From positions 1-27,815 of the IMG/VR virus record IMGVR_UViG_3300030202_000272: a stretch of 27,815 bases of DNA; one strand, given 5' to 3'. Positions 20,751-27,815 of this stretch are shown piece by piece. Made by a program: the position numbers and the translations under genes. A model generated the notes under the pieces. It did no database searches and had not been told where the DNA came from. It saw nothing but the letters and a program-made list of their open reading frames with translations. The DNA is from a virus. Numbering within the stretch: the stretch's first letter is position 1; every line of letters begins with the position of its first letter.

Positions 20751-21659
20751 CTAGCTTGTTCCTGGCGAACCATATATTGACAATGGATCACTTACTCCAA
20801 ACGAGTAACGCTCACGAGCTTTATATCTCACGTTACCAGTATCGAAGTCACCATCCATGCTGGTTTCCAGCGCAGTTCTCTCGAAGTGCTTCATACCGTT
20901 AGGTATGTCAGTCCTCAAGAAGAAAGCATTGGTATCAGTCAGGTAGTGGTTGACCGCATATCCGCCGGGGATTGCTCCCATGTTACGGATTGCGTTGATG
21001 TCGTTGTCAGCCGTAGAAACCCTTTGTGCGGTCTCTAACAGTCTTTCTGCCGTAAACATCAAAGCGGGAGGAACGATCAACGAAGTTGGTCGAGCAGCAA
21101 TCAAAAGACCACGCTCATCCGTGAAGGCTGCAATCTCGATGATTGCGTTCTCCAAAGACGTTTCGTTCAAATCCGCAGCCGTAGACGGACGGTTTGCATT
21201 CGTGCCGCCATTTACAAGCGGGTGAGATGCGTTAAACAATGTCACACCATCTCCAGATTGGAATGTGGTGAAACCGTTGTTTAAGAGGTTAGCCGCTTTG
21301 ACTTGCTTAGTGTAAGCCATCGCTCTGGCAAGAGCTTTGGTATAACGTGCAGACAATGAGTCATACAAATTATCTTCCATCGCTTCTTCCGTAATCGCAA
21401 ATCCCATCGCAATGGTTTCGTGATTATATCTTGCCGTGAAGGTCTCTTGAGCTGAATCATAAGTGATTGCAGAACCTTCGTTTTTAACAGGCGCTGCCCC
21501 AAATCCCGACAGTTTTACCTCTTCTTCAAAGCTACGATCAGAGCTTTCTGTCTCATAAATGAGAGTGTGCTCATCTTCGTACTTTTCATACTCCAAACCA
21601 AATAAGGCGTTAAGCCCAGGCAGGAGTTCTTTAAGCATTTGCGCTCTAGAAATTGCCAT
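20751..21659 (-). CDS. Major capsid protein, Mu gpT-like (HK97 fold)
   Basis: A 302-residue protein close in length to Mu gpT (about 305). It begins MAISRAQMLKELLPGLNALF, then the extended-arm region (YEDEHTLIYETESSDRSFEE). The body has FTARYNHETIAMGFAITEEA, AMEDNLYDSLSARYTKALAR and AYTKQVKAANLLNNGF. Next come LFNASHPLVNGGTNANRPS and ARPTSLIVPPALMFTAERLL. It ends with strands KARERYSFGVSDPLSIYGS. These motifs, especially SHPL...N and LIVPPAL, are typical of the gpT-like head subunit family. It assembles the capsid shell on the scaffold encoded upstream. GGGGG precedes the ATG, and a strong terminator follows. Confidence 0.92.
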   Translation of the reverse strand: MAISRAQMLKELLPGLNALFGLEYEKYEDEHTLIYETESSDRSFEEEVKLSGFGAAPVKNEGSAITYDSAQETFTARYNHETIAMGFAITEEAMEDNLYDSLSARYTKALARAMAYTKQVKAANLLNNGFTTFQSGDGVTLFNASHPLVNGGTNANRPSTAADLNETSLENAIIEIAAFTDERGLLIAARPTSLIVPPALMFTAERLLETAQRVSTADNDINAIRNMGAIPGGYAVNHYLTDTNAFFLRTDIPNGMKHFERTALETSMDGDFDTGNVRYKARERYSFGVSDPLSIYGSPGTS

Positions 21660-21672
21660 TTCTTAATCCCCC

Positions 21673-22248
21673 TTATACGCCAGTGGTGTTTGTGTACTGG
21701 TGGCCCACGTTAAAGAAAACGAGAGCATCAGTAAACGCATCACCAACTGTGCTGCTTGGCCCCTCAACGAACTCGATGATTCGCATTGGAAGCGTGTTAG
21801 TCGTAGCGCCAGTGTCTCCTAGGGAGTTCTTGCTACGTCCGATTGAAGTAGAACCGCCAGTCTGTACAACAGCAATGTTATTACCTAGCTCTGTCTGAGA
21901 CAAAACGCCAGATGACTGCATCTGCATGACCACATTAGGGTCATCCACAACATAAGCCATTATGTCGCTAGCAGCAGTGCTTGCTGGGAACTGTTGGTTG
22001 AAAGTTAACTGACTCGTGCTTGGGTCAGTATAGGAGCACCCAACGAATACACCTACTGGTGTAAGCGAAGAAGTACCCGTGTCTTTTTCTACTGTGCCTG
22101 TGCTAACAAGCTTGACGAAATCGCCGTAGAAAATGCCGGTGCCGTAACCAGACGCTATTTTAATGTGACGAACTTTACCTGTGTAAGAGCCACTAGCACT
22201 TAGCGTATTAACTGGTTCTGCACCCATAGGGGTTGCAACGGTTGCCAT
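21673..22248 (-). CDS. Probable capsid decoration/structural protein
   Basis: A 191-residue protein beginning MATVATPMGAEPVNTLSASG, then GKVRHIKIASGYGTGIFYGD, FVKLVSTGTVEKDTGTSSL and PVGVFVGCSYTDPSTSQLTF. It ends NVGHQYTNTTGV. The SGYGTGIFYGDFVKL and VGVFxGCSYTD patterns occur directly upstream of capsid genes in marine phages I remember. Gene order (scaffold, unknown, this gene, capsid) and beta-rich composition suggest a decoration or stabilising protein. The SD is very strong (AAGGAGG), with a small hairpin before it. Confidence 0.7.
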   Translation of the reverse strand: MATVATPMGAEPVNTLSASGSYTGKVRHIKIASGYGTGIFYGDFVKLVSTGTVEKDTGTSSLTPVGVFVGCSYTDPSTSQLTFNQQFPASTAASDIMAYVVDDPNVVMQMQSSGVLSQTELGNNIAVVQTGGSTSIGRSKNSLGDTGATTNTLPMRIIEFVEGPSSTVGDAFTDALVFFNVGHQYTNTTGV

Positions 22249-22253
22249 ATCGG

Positions 22254-22274
22254 CCTCCTTTAGTTAACAACTAA
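22254..22274 (-). promoter_or_regulatory. Perfect SD with upstream hairpin
   Basis: In the minus RNA, TTAGTT-GTT-AACTAA (22274-22260) is a 6-bp hairpin with a 3-base loop. It runs directly into AAGGAGG (22260-22254), five bases before the ATG at 22248. The stem abuts the SD without hiding it. It could stabilise or tune translation of this abundant structural protein. It lies in the 40-nt gap after the 151-aa gene. Confidence 0.5.
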
Positions 22275-22288
22275 CCCCTTGCCAGAGA

Positions 22289-22744
22289 TTAGTCCTTGCC
22301 AAATGAAGATACCCGTGAGCGTCTCTCTGGTTCTAGGAGAGGCATACGGGGATCGTTTTCGCGCATGAAGTTATTGTCTACAGACATCATCTGGTTTTCA
22401 GCTATCTCACCAAAGTGTTTTTCTCTAGCTTTCATCTTGCCTTCTGGGGCCTTGCATAAAAGCAGTCCTCCGACTTCGATGTTGCCTTCAAATTGACTGC
22501 CCATGTCTGAAGCTAGCTTTAGCTCAGGATGGTCTTCTGCTCTCACAGGCTCCCAACCCTCTCTAAACATTCTTGAAACATGTGCATTGTCAGATTCACC
22601 TTGAAGCTTTGTCTTAACCCACCTAAAAACGTAACCGTCTTGAGGTTCCGGGTCAGGCAAAATAGATGCTGGAATCCATGAATCATCAGGTCTAGCAAAC
22701 TCTTCTCGCGTTTCCGAGTTTCTTGGTGTGCGCTCTTCAGTCAT
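22289..22744 (-). CDS. Conserved protein between scaffold and capsid genes
   Basis: A 151-residue charged protein. The start is ATG 22744, forming TGATG with the scaffold stop and preceded by AAGGAG. The listed TTG at 22747 is less likely. Motifs are DDSWIPASILPDPEPQDGYV, FRWVKTKLQGESDNAHVSRM, REGWEPVRAEDHPEL and GGLLLCKAPEGKMKAREKHF. I remember proteins of this type (GYVFRWVR....D..N...R.REGWE) in marine phage head modules between scaffold and capsid. No enzymatic motif is seen. It may be a head-assembly or minor capsid protein. Confidence 0.7.
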   Translation of the reverse strand: MTEERTPRNSETREEFARPDDSWIPASILPDPEPQDGYVFRWVKTKLQGESDNAHVSRMFREGWEPVRAEDHPELKLASDMGSQFEGNIEVGGLLLCKAPEGKMKAREKHFGEIAENQMMSVDNNFMRENDPRMPLLEPERRSRVSSFGKD

Positions 22745-23778
22745 CAATTTCTCTCCTTTAAGAGTTGTTTTGCGTACTGTTCATTGGTAAGTCCAAGTCG
22801 CTTGGCGAGAGCGATCTGGCTGGGCGCTAGCCGTACTTTGCGCGGTTTGGCTCCATTATTTCTTGTTTGGGGAGCCACCACCGACGAGGGCTGACTGACA
22901 GTCACGGGTGCGTTACGCCCATATGTATCGCTTTCATCCTGCCAATCAAATTCTGGAAATCTTTGTCTTAGCGCAGTATCAACCGCAGCAAAATATTCTG
23001 GGCTGTTTGGTGCAACTCCTTGCTTCATAAGCCTAGAGTGCGCTCCATACGCTAAACTAGTCATCTCTTCGTAACCTTCCTGCATAAACCAGGGATTCTT
23101 TTCAGACCATTTCTGCGCCTCTGGATGAACCGTAACCTGTTGTTGCGGCTGCTGAGGCTGCTGCTGGAACTGATCTTGAGCTGGCTGCTGCGCTTGCGGT
23201 TGTTGTTGAGCTGTTCTGGCAAGGTTGTTCTCATACTTTTCTGCCTCTGACAGTTCTGTCTGAGCCTTGATGAGCTTTTCCTGTGCCGCTACGACATTAT
23301 CAGTGTCGCCTTCTTCGTAAGCCTTTCGATACATTTCTTTTGCAGTATCGTAGCTTAACTTGGCCTTATCTTTTATTTGGCCTATAAGAGCAGTTTCTCC
23401 CCTGTTTATCAGGGATTCATACTCTTTATTCTTCTCTGTTACTTGCTGTGCATATCTCACAGCCTCTTCGCGCATCTTTTCCGCCTCTTCCCTGCGTCTG
23501 CGCTCTTCATGCTGATCATAACGAAGCTTGTTTATGCGCTTCTGAACTTTTTCGCTATAGCTAGAAAGCTCTTCTTCGCTTATGTCTTCGCTGACAGTTT
23601 CGTTTTTTGGTGGCCTTCTGTCTTCCTCAGGCCTGTCATCAACAAGCTCTATCTCAAAATCAGAGTCTTGACCGCTATCTGGTTGAGAGTCATTTGAACC
23701 TATTGTTGTTTTTACGCCAAAAAACTTATCTTCGGATGAGGTTTCCTCGAACTCCATTGTTTCTTGTGCTTCACTCAT
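22744..23778 (-). CDS. Scaffolding protein
   Basis: A 344-residue, highly charged protein. An acidic N-terminal 70 residues (SQPDSGQDSDFEIELVDDRP) precede a long coiled coil at about 73-190 (RINKLRYDQHEERRRREEAE). A Gln/Pro-rich linker follows at 191-216, then QKWSEKNPWFMQEGYEEMTS. The basic C-terminal helices PRKVRLAPSQIALAKRLGL form the likely capsid-binding end. Composition, length and position between portal and capsid are classical for scaffold. It guides capsid assembly and then leaves or is degraded. It overlaps GroES by ATGA. Confidence 0.82.
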   Translation of the reverse strand: MSEAQETMEFEETSSEDKFFGVKTTIGSNDSQPDSGQDSDFEIELVDDRPEEDRRPPKNETVSEDISEEELSSYSEKVQKRINKLRYDQHEERRRREEAEKMREEAVRYAQQVTEKNKEYESLINRGETALIGQIKDKAKLSYDTAKEMYRKAYEEGDTDNVVAAQEKLIKAQTELSEAEKYENNLARTAQQQPQAQQPAQDQFQQQPQQPQQQVTVHPEAQKWSEKNPWFMQEGYEEMTSLAYGAHSRLMKQGVAPNSPEYFAAVDTALRQRFPEFDWQDESDTYGRNAPVTVSQPSSVVAPQTRNNGAKPRKVRLAPSQIALAKRLGLTNEQYAKQLLKERN

Positions 23779-24173
23779 ACCTTAACTATCCCCCTTGGAT
23801 CTTCAACGACTGCTTCTACGCTATCGTCGTTTATTAAACGAAACTCTTTGCCGTGAACCTTGAACCGGGTTCCCGAATAAGATCTCATTAATATCCAATC
23901 GCCCTCTTTGCATGACGGCCCAGAAGGGAATCGCTGTGGGTCTTTGTAACAGTCTGGCCCTAATTCTATGACCATACCCACAATAGAACCTATTTCTTCA
24001 TTGTGCAGCGTTTCAGTGGCTTTTAATATGCCGCCTTCCGTCTTTGCCTCAGGCTCTGGCAAAGCTATGAGGATTTTATAGCCCTTTGGTGTGGGCAGTT
24101 GCTTTGCCTTCCTGGAATTGTCATCCTGATCTTCAGGTAACTCTTCCGTCTTTTGTGCTAATGATTGACTCAT
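23775..24173 (-). CDS. GroES-like co-chaperonin (Cpn10)
   Basis: A 132-residue protein with a 36-residue N-terminal extension before the GroES fold. The start is ATG 24173 because AGGAG lies 6 nt upstream; the GTG at 24188 overlaps that SD. The domain begins KGYKILIALPEPEAKTEGGI. Next comes the mobile-loop region LKATETLHNEEIGSIVGMVI, which should contact GroEL, then CKEGDWILMRSYSGTRFKVH and FRLINDDSVEAVVED. It probably caps host GroEL to fold capsid protein, as T4 gp31 does. No GroEL gene is present, so a host partner is needed. It lies immediately before the scaffold. Confidence 0.87.
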   Translation of the reverse strand: MSQSLAQKTEELPEDQDDNSRKAKQLPTPKGYKILIALPEPEAKTEGGILKATETLHNEEIGSIVGMVIELGPDCYKDPQRFPSGPSCKEGDWILMRSYSGTRFKVHGKEFRLINDDSVEAVVEDPRGIVKV

Positions 24174-24190
24174 TAGTTTCTCCTGCACTG

Positions 24191-24212
24191 GAAAAAAGCG
24201 TCCAGAGTCGCT
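24191..24212 (-). terminator. Weak terminator-like hairpin
   Basis: In the minus RNA, AGCGAC and GACGCU can form a 6-bp stem with one A-A mismatch around a 4-base loop, followed by U residues (24197-24192). It lies in the 47-nt gap before the GroES ATG. The stem is short, so at most partial termination is expected. Confidence 0.3.
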
Positions 24213-24220
24213 TGCACCGC

Positions 24221-24433
24221 TTATGCGGAGTAATCTTTTTCTAGCTTTTCCTTCATATCCAAAAGCTCACGCTCTGCTAGAGCAAGTCCTTCTATGATTC
24301 CGCAGCACTTACTATAGTCTGCGTAATCTTTACATGCTCCACCGCACAGATGATCACTATAGTCGTTCATCTTCTCGCGTATAGCTTTCTTCAAATAATC
24401 GAAACTATTTACTGATGATACACTATTCATCAA
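24221..24433 (-). CDS. Small Cys-containing protein after portal
   Basis: A 70-residue helical protein. It contains YLKKAIREKMNDYSDHLCGG, then ACKDYADYSKCCGIIEGLAL and AERELLDMKEKLEKD. Three or four Cys lie close together, though not in a standard zinc-knuckle order. I remember a family of this kind (REKMNDxADHLxxGxCxDYxxYxxxxGxIEGLALAEREL) immediately after the portal in marine phages. Function unknown; a portal-assembly or head-closure role is a guess. It overlaps the portal gene's end by 11 nt. Confidence 0.68.
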   Translation of the reverse strand: MMNSVSSVNSFDYLKKAIREKMNDYSDHLCGGACKDYADYSKCCGIIEGLALAERELLDMKEKLEKDYSA

Positions 24434-26900
24434 GCATGTCTTTAGCTATTTCCTGTCCAATTCTAAAGCCCTCTATCTGATCCTTAGAGGCTATTTTTCT
24501 TTCTTCTAACTGCTGCTTGGAATTATCCTGAGCTATATCCACGGCTATCTTGGCTTGGGCGATACGCTCTTGTTGATTCATTCTCTCTCTTTGTAGTTGA
24601 GAGTTATCAACTGCTTTCTGCATATCTAGCTGTATCTTAGCCATATCTTTTTGAGCTTTAGCCTGAGCTTCTAACTCTTTGATTTGCAACTCTTTTTGCT
24701 GCATTTGTATTACAGGATCTTGCATCTGCTGCTGATTTATCTGCTGTTGAGCTTCTCTTTGATTCTTTCCTAACAACTGCTCTGCCGCCGCTGCGACCAA
24801 TCTTGATATCCTCAGCTCGATGTCTTCTGGCAAAGGTTCTCCTGGTGGAGGTAGTTGTACGCCAAGCTCTTTCTCTATCTCCATTCTGTACTTGAATGCC
24901 AGATGTTCTTGTATGTGGGCTGCCATTGCGTTGAATGCCTTCTGTGCATTCGGACTCTTGCTCATAATCTCTAGTATCTTTGGATCTTGAACAAAAGACA
25001 TGTGTACTTTTATGTGTGCATCGTGATCCTGGTAGATATAAGCCCTGATTGGCTTGCCGTTTAACAGCTCCATGTTCTCTGAGACCGGATCTGTCGGCGG
25101 TATCTCGTCTTCTAGGGGTACGATCTTGTCTGCATCCCGTATATTGAGTATTTCCAGCATCTGCCTGTGCAAAAGCTGCATGTCATACATCTCTGGAGCC
25201 TGTGCAGCTAGCTGTAGAGCCGCCTGATACTGCATAATCCTCTGCGCCATCGTCCCAGCGTTAGGATCACTAACAGGAACTATGTCAACTCGTTCATCAA
25301 AGTCCTGAGAAGTCATTTCTTGACCGTCTTCCTCGTAAGGATAGGCCTCTGGACCAAAATCACGCACAATATTCGACAAAAGACGCAGTTCATCCCTCAT
25401 AGATGAGTGTAATCGCGCCTGAACGGCGCTCATAACCTTCATTGACCGCTCTAATATCGCTAAAGTTGTGCCAACAGGCGCTTCTGCGTTCATATCTGCC
25501 GCTTTTACGTCAGCAGCAGAGGCAAAACGCCGCCCTTCTTCCACAATATCGCCCAAAAGTTGATATAAAACAGTGCTAGGCTCTTTGTAAGGCAAGAAAC
25601 TGATGTTATCTCTTATCGCACCACCCGGAACGTCCACATCTCTGAACTCTCCGGGCATGATTGGGGTGTCATCACCCTTAATTCTTAGTCCTCTTGCCTT
25701 CAAACCGCCCGGAAGGTTGGCTAATGTTCCCGCATCGACTAGTTGTCTAAGCAAAGAGGTCGCTGATTTGGCTAATCCACCAATCATGTGGATCAATCCG
25801 AACCCGTAGAACCCTAAACCTGGCATATATTGGTAGTGAACGAAGTGTTGGCGCTTCATTTTACGCTCATCGTTCTCATACCAGTTGCGCCTGATGGCTA
25901 AAACCTCTCTTGAGCCAAGATCTATGCTTACGACATAGGGTAACTGCACCCCTGTTGGCTCTCCGTTCTGCACATCCTCGAATCCGATAAGGTCTAAATC
26001 GACCATCATCTCTAAAATAGTGTGTCTATTGTCCGAATCGTAGGTGGCGTTATCGCCTGTCAGCTCGTTATACTTGTCTTTTATCCTGTCAGTGGAGGAA
26101 TAATCGCCAGATCCACCGCTAGAAACATCAACATCTGTATAAAAACCAGCAACTTGCAGCTTTCTTATCTCGTTGCTGCTCTTCTTCATCACATGCGTAG
26201 CTCTTTCGCACGTTGCTAGGTCCGATGCGCCGTAACTGACAACAAAATCTTCTGCTGGGACAAACATACTGCATGGTCTACCCATGCTTGGATCGTAATA
26301 CACCTTACGAAATGCAGATCCAGCAAGAGGGAGAGAGAACAACATGCGCTCTGTCTCCGTTCTGTACTCTGTCATTTTCTCAGTCAGCAGGTAATTTAGA
26401 TAATCTTCTACCCTATTTGCCTGTTTTTCTTTTTCGTCAGTTATTTTTCCAACGATACTGGTCTTTACAGGACCGGATGCAGGGAATAGTTCCTGTATCG
26501 CTTGTGACTGAAAGCGTATGACTGATTCTGTAAGCAGTGGATGGAACACTCCACAGGCTCCATCCCAAGGCATAGTGCGATCTTCATGCTTGAGACCTAG
26601 TAGATCCAACCCCTCTATGTAGGATCTTTCCCAATCAGCACGACTCTCTTTGTCAGAGTGATACGCAGATACAAGATCACTAGCAATGACGTTTAGCTCT
26701 TTGTCTTCAACAAACTCAGCCAGGTTTGCATCATGCGGTATTTGACCGCCAAACATATCCTGTTCGTCAAAATCGAATATAGTCTCCCCACCTGCCTCTA
26801 CTGAAACGGACTCTGGGTTAACTATTTCGATCTCTACAGCGCCCTCTGATTCATCACCAGGTTGCGCCATAGGCGTTGCTAGCGTCCTATCGACAGCCAT
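24423..26900 (-). CDS. Portal protein, P22-like, with long helical C-terminus
   Basis: The 825-residue head-to-tail connector, through which DNA enters and leaves. The N-terminal 60 residues are acidic. Residues of about 80-500 hold portal core motifs: YHSDKESRADWERSYIEGLD, HPLLTESVIRFQSQAIQELF, FVHYQYMPGLGFYGFGLIHM and a stem region. NAEAPVGTTLAILERSMKVM, VQARLHSSMRDELRLLSNIV follow. The C-terminal 110 residues are a Gln-rich helix (QQQINQQQMQDPVIQMQQKE), like the barrel of P22 portal, and the whole is longer than P22 gp1 (725). Assignment by pattern. It starts directly after the TAG of the upstream gene. Confidence 0.82.
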   Translation of the reverse strand: MAVDRTLATPMAQPGDESEGAVEIEIVNPESVSVEAGGETIFDFDEQDMFGGQIPHDANLAEFVEDKELNVIASDLVSAYHSDKESRADWERSYIEGLDLLGLKHEDRTMPWDGACGVFHPLLTESVIRFQSQAIQELFPASGPVKTSIVGKITDEKEKQANRVEDYLNYLLTEKMTEYRTETERMLFSLPLAGSAFRKVYYDPSMGRPCSMFVPAEDFVVSYGASDLATCERATHVMKKSSNEIRKLQVAGFYTDVDVSSGGSGDYSSTDRIKDKYNELTGDNATYDSDNRHTILEMMVDLDLIGFEDVQNGEPTGVQLPYVVSIDLGSREVLAIRRNWYENDERKMKRQHFVHYQYMPGLGFYGFGLIHMIGGLAKSATSLLRQLVDAGTLANLPGGLKARGLRIKGDDTPIMPGEFRDVDVPGGAIRDNISFLPYKEPSTVLYQLLGDIVEEGRRFASAADVKAADMNAEAPVGTTLAILERSMKVMSAVQARLHSSMRDELRLLSNIVRDFGPEAYPYEEDGQEMTSQDFDERVDIVPVSDPNAGTMAQRIMQYQAALQLAAQAPEMYDMQLLHRQMLEILNIRDADKIVPLEDEIPPTDPVSENMELLNGKPIRAYIYQDHDAHIKVHMSFVQDPKILEIMSKSPNAQKAFNAMAAHIQEHLAFKYRMEIEKELGVQLPPPGEPLPEDIELRISRLVAAAAEQLLGKNQREAQQQINQQQMQDPVIQMQQKELQIKELEAQAKAQKDMAKIQLDMQKAVDNSQLQRERMNQQERIAQAKIAVDIAQDNSKQQLEERKIASKDQIEGFRIGQEIAKDMLDE

Positions 26901-27125
26901 CTATCCGTTCTTCCTAAACATCTGAGGCCTAGCAGCACCCGAACCTCTGGCTATTGTCACTTTGCCACCTCCAGACATTCCATAATCTTTCTTTAACTGC
27001 TTCTTGGTTTCTTTTTCAAGATCAAACCTTTCTGTCATGCTTTTTAGCTTTTGTTCTGCCCTATCAGCAGATTTTCTAGTTCTATTAAGCCTTTTGACTT
27101 GATCCTTACGGAGCTTAGATTCCAC
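26901..27125 (-). CDS. Small basic protein before portal
   Basis: A 74-residue basic helical protein with a GTG start, overlapping the upstream gene by 11 nt. KRLNRTRKSADRAEQKLKSM and RFDLEKETKKQLKKDYGMSG are followed by a Gly-rich end with SGGGKVTIARGSGAARPQMF. The Gly-rich, Arg-containing tail resembles the ends of other small proteins in this operon. The family is not recognised. Its place before the portal suggests a packaging or head role. Confidence 0.62.
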   Translation of the reverse strand: MESKLRKDQVKRLNRTRKSADRAEQKLKSMTERFDLEKETKKQLKKDYGMSGGGKVTIARGSGAARPQMFRKNG

Positions 27126-27363
27126 CGCCCTTTCCGCCTTTGGTAGACATCTTGGACTTCATAACCTTGCCGCCCTTGAAGTAGCCCTTGGATTTAGGAA
27201 CTGCGCCTCCAGCAGCCATCTTGCCTTCTCCGTCAGCAGCAAAAAACGGAACCATCTTTCCGTCTTTCTCAACCATTTCTAACTTACCGCCGCCTTTATA
27301 ACCTGGAGGCATTTTCTTTTTGCCGCCCATAGCCCCACCTTTTGTGGACATTTTAGACTTCAT
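27115..27363 (-). CDS. Gly/Lys/Met-rich small protein with end-to-end repeat
   Basis: An 82-residue protein rich in Gly, Lys and Met. The start MKSKMSTKGG recurs exactly near the C-terminus at about residues 68-77, but with different codons. The middle holds PPGYKGGGKLEMVEKDGKMV and the terminus is Gly-rich. AGGAG lies 6 nt before ATG 27363; an internal ATG at 27351 is a less likely start. It overlaps the upstream stop by 11 nt. Function unknown; repeats and charge suggest flexible nucleic-acid or protein contact. Confidence 0.62.
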   Translation of the reverse strand: MKSKMSTKGGAMGGKKKMPPGYKGGGKLEMVEKDGKMVPFFAADGEGKMAAGGAVPKSKGYFKGGKVMKSKMSTKGGKGGGI

Positions 27364-27802
27364 CTGAATCTCCTACATATAAGTTATCGAACACCTGATT
27401 CACATCTAACGTGTAATCCAGATCTGATTTGCTGTAATGAATATGTTGCGAAGGCCTGAAGTCAGGCGCTCCTTCGCCTGTTTCAAACCACGCTGGATGA
27501 GTTACCCTAACACGGTTGTTTGGCAAAGCCACAATATTCCCGGTCCAGCGCCCTGCGTCTAACAGCTCCATAACATGAGACTGTTTATGCTGTGCTGGAT
27601 CGTCTGCTATCTCATTGTCTGTGTAGTCTACCGTGAAATAGTATTTCGCCGGGTAGAACGCCCCATCTATCTTAGCAAGCCAAGGACACGGGGTTGCCCT
27701 GTCTAGGACATAGACACTGTGCGTCCTTGAGCTGCAATCCCACGGTTGTGCAGCCCATACAGGCATAGGCTCAGGCCATTCTTCAAACGGCGTATCGCCC
27801 AC
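27353..27802 (-). CDS. Conserved hypothetical protein, possibly 5'-partial
   Basis: A 149-residue protein in the reading from GTG 27802. No stop lies between this codon and the window edge, so the true start may be outside. Motifs are VWAAQPWDCSSRTHSVYVLD, CPWLAKIDGAFYPAKYYFTV, DYTDNEIADDP and NRVRVTHPAWF. It is rich in Trp and Tyr with two or three Cys, and looks like a compact beta-fold. I remember similar unannotated proteins near terminase/portal in marine phages. A packaging or capsid role is inferred from position only. An AGGA sits just before the GTG, but close. Confidence 0.6.
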   Translation of the reverse strand: MGDTPFEEWPEPMPVWAAQPWDCSSRTHSVYVLDRATPCPWLAKIDGAFYPAKYYFTVDYTDNEIADDPAQHKQSHVMELLDAGRWTGNIVALPNNRVRVTHPAWFETGEGAPDFRPSQHIHYSKSDLDYTLDVNQVFDNLYVGDSDEV

Positions 27803-27815
27803 TAATCCTGTTATC

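Noticed and set aside
1-27815. tRNA, tmRNA, integrase, reverse transcriptase or diversity-generating element
   Set aside because: Genes are packed with almost no room for RNA genes, and no such protein motifs were seen; no template/variable repeat pair was noticed near the fibre.

Overview
The window is a near-contiguous late (virion and lysis) gene block of a tailed double-stranded DNA bacteriophage, with every credible gene on the minus strand. Reading runs from about 27.8 kb down to 1. The set of families (long P22-like portal, GroES-like protein, Mu gpT-like capsid, P22 gp10-like tail hub, S74 tail fibre, 3-TM holin, GH24 lysozyme and many tiny lysine-rich proteins) resembles uncultured marine podovirus-like genomes I remember. 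The host cannot be fixed. A parS-like site and the overall family set lean to a marine alphaproteobacterium, but that is inference. No terminase, replication, integrase, tRNA or CRISPR feature is visible; terminase would be expected just outside the right edge.

Layout in transcription order. (1) 27.8-24.2 kb: an unknown protein, two small basic proteins, the 825-aa portal and a 70-aa Cys-containing protein. (2) 24.2-20.75 kb: head assembly, with GroES-like co-chaperonin, scaffold, a conserved unknown, a probable decoration protein and the major capsid protein, ending in a strong rho-independent terminator. (3) 20.65-15.5 kb: structural beta-rich proteins and two head-tail adaptor-like proteins, interleaved with two clusters of very basic mini-proteins. 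(4) 15.5-10.5 kb: a repeat protein, a 43-aa basic protein and a 1207-aa beta-roll tail fibre with a self-cleaving S74 chaperone. (5) 10.5-7.1 kb: a 2OG-Fe(II) oxygenase, several small membrane or coiled-coil proteins, holin and lysozyme. (6) 7.1-1 kb: a TolA-like low-complexity protein, the gp10-like hub and probable ejection proteins, running off the left edge.

Genes are packed with ATGA, TAATG or TGATG junctions, so translation is probably coupled. These junctions and Shine-Dalgarno positions were used to move several starts (lysozyme, holin, GroES, the 86-aa secreted-type protein and others). They also reveal genes of 21, 25, 43, 55 and about 94 aa that a length cutoff would miss.

The most unusual signal is at 8.58-9.16 kb. 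An ORF with no ATG, GTG or TTG start before an internal Met lies in the -1 frame of the upstream membrane protein. That frame is open from just before an in-frame A AAA AAG heptamer, which has an SD-like AAAGGA 13 nt upstream and a possible stem at the site. This looks like a programmed -1 frameshift making a 195-aa fusion, with ATA initiation as the competing explanation.
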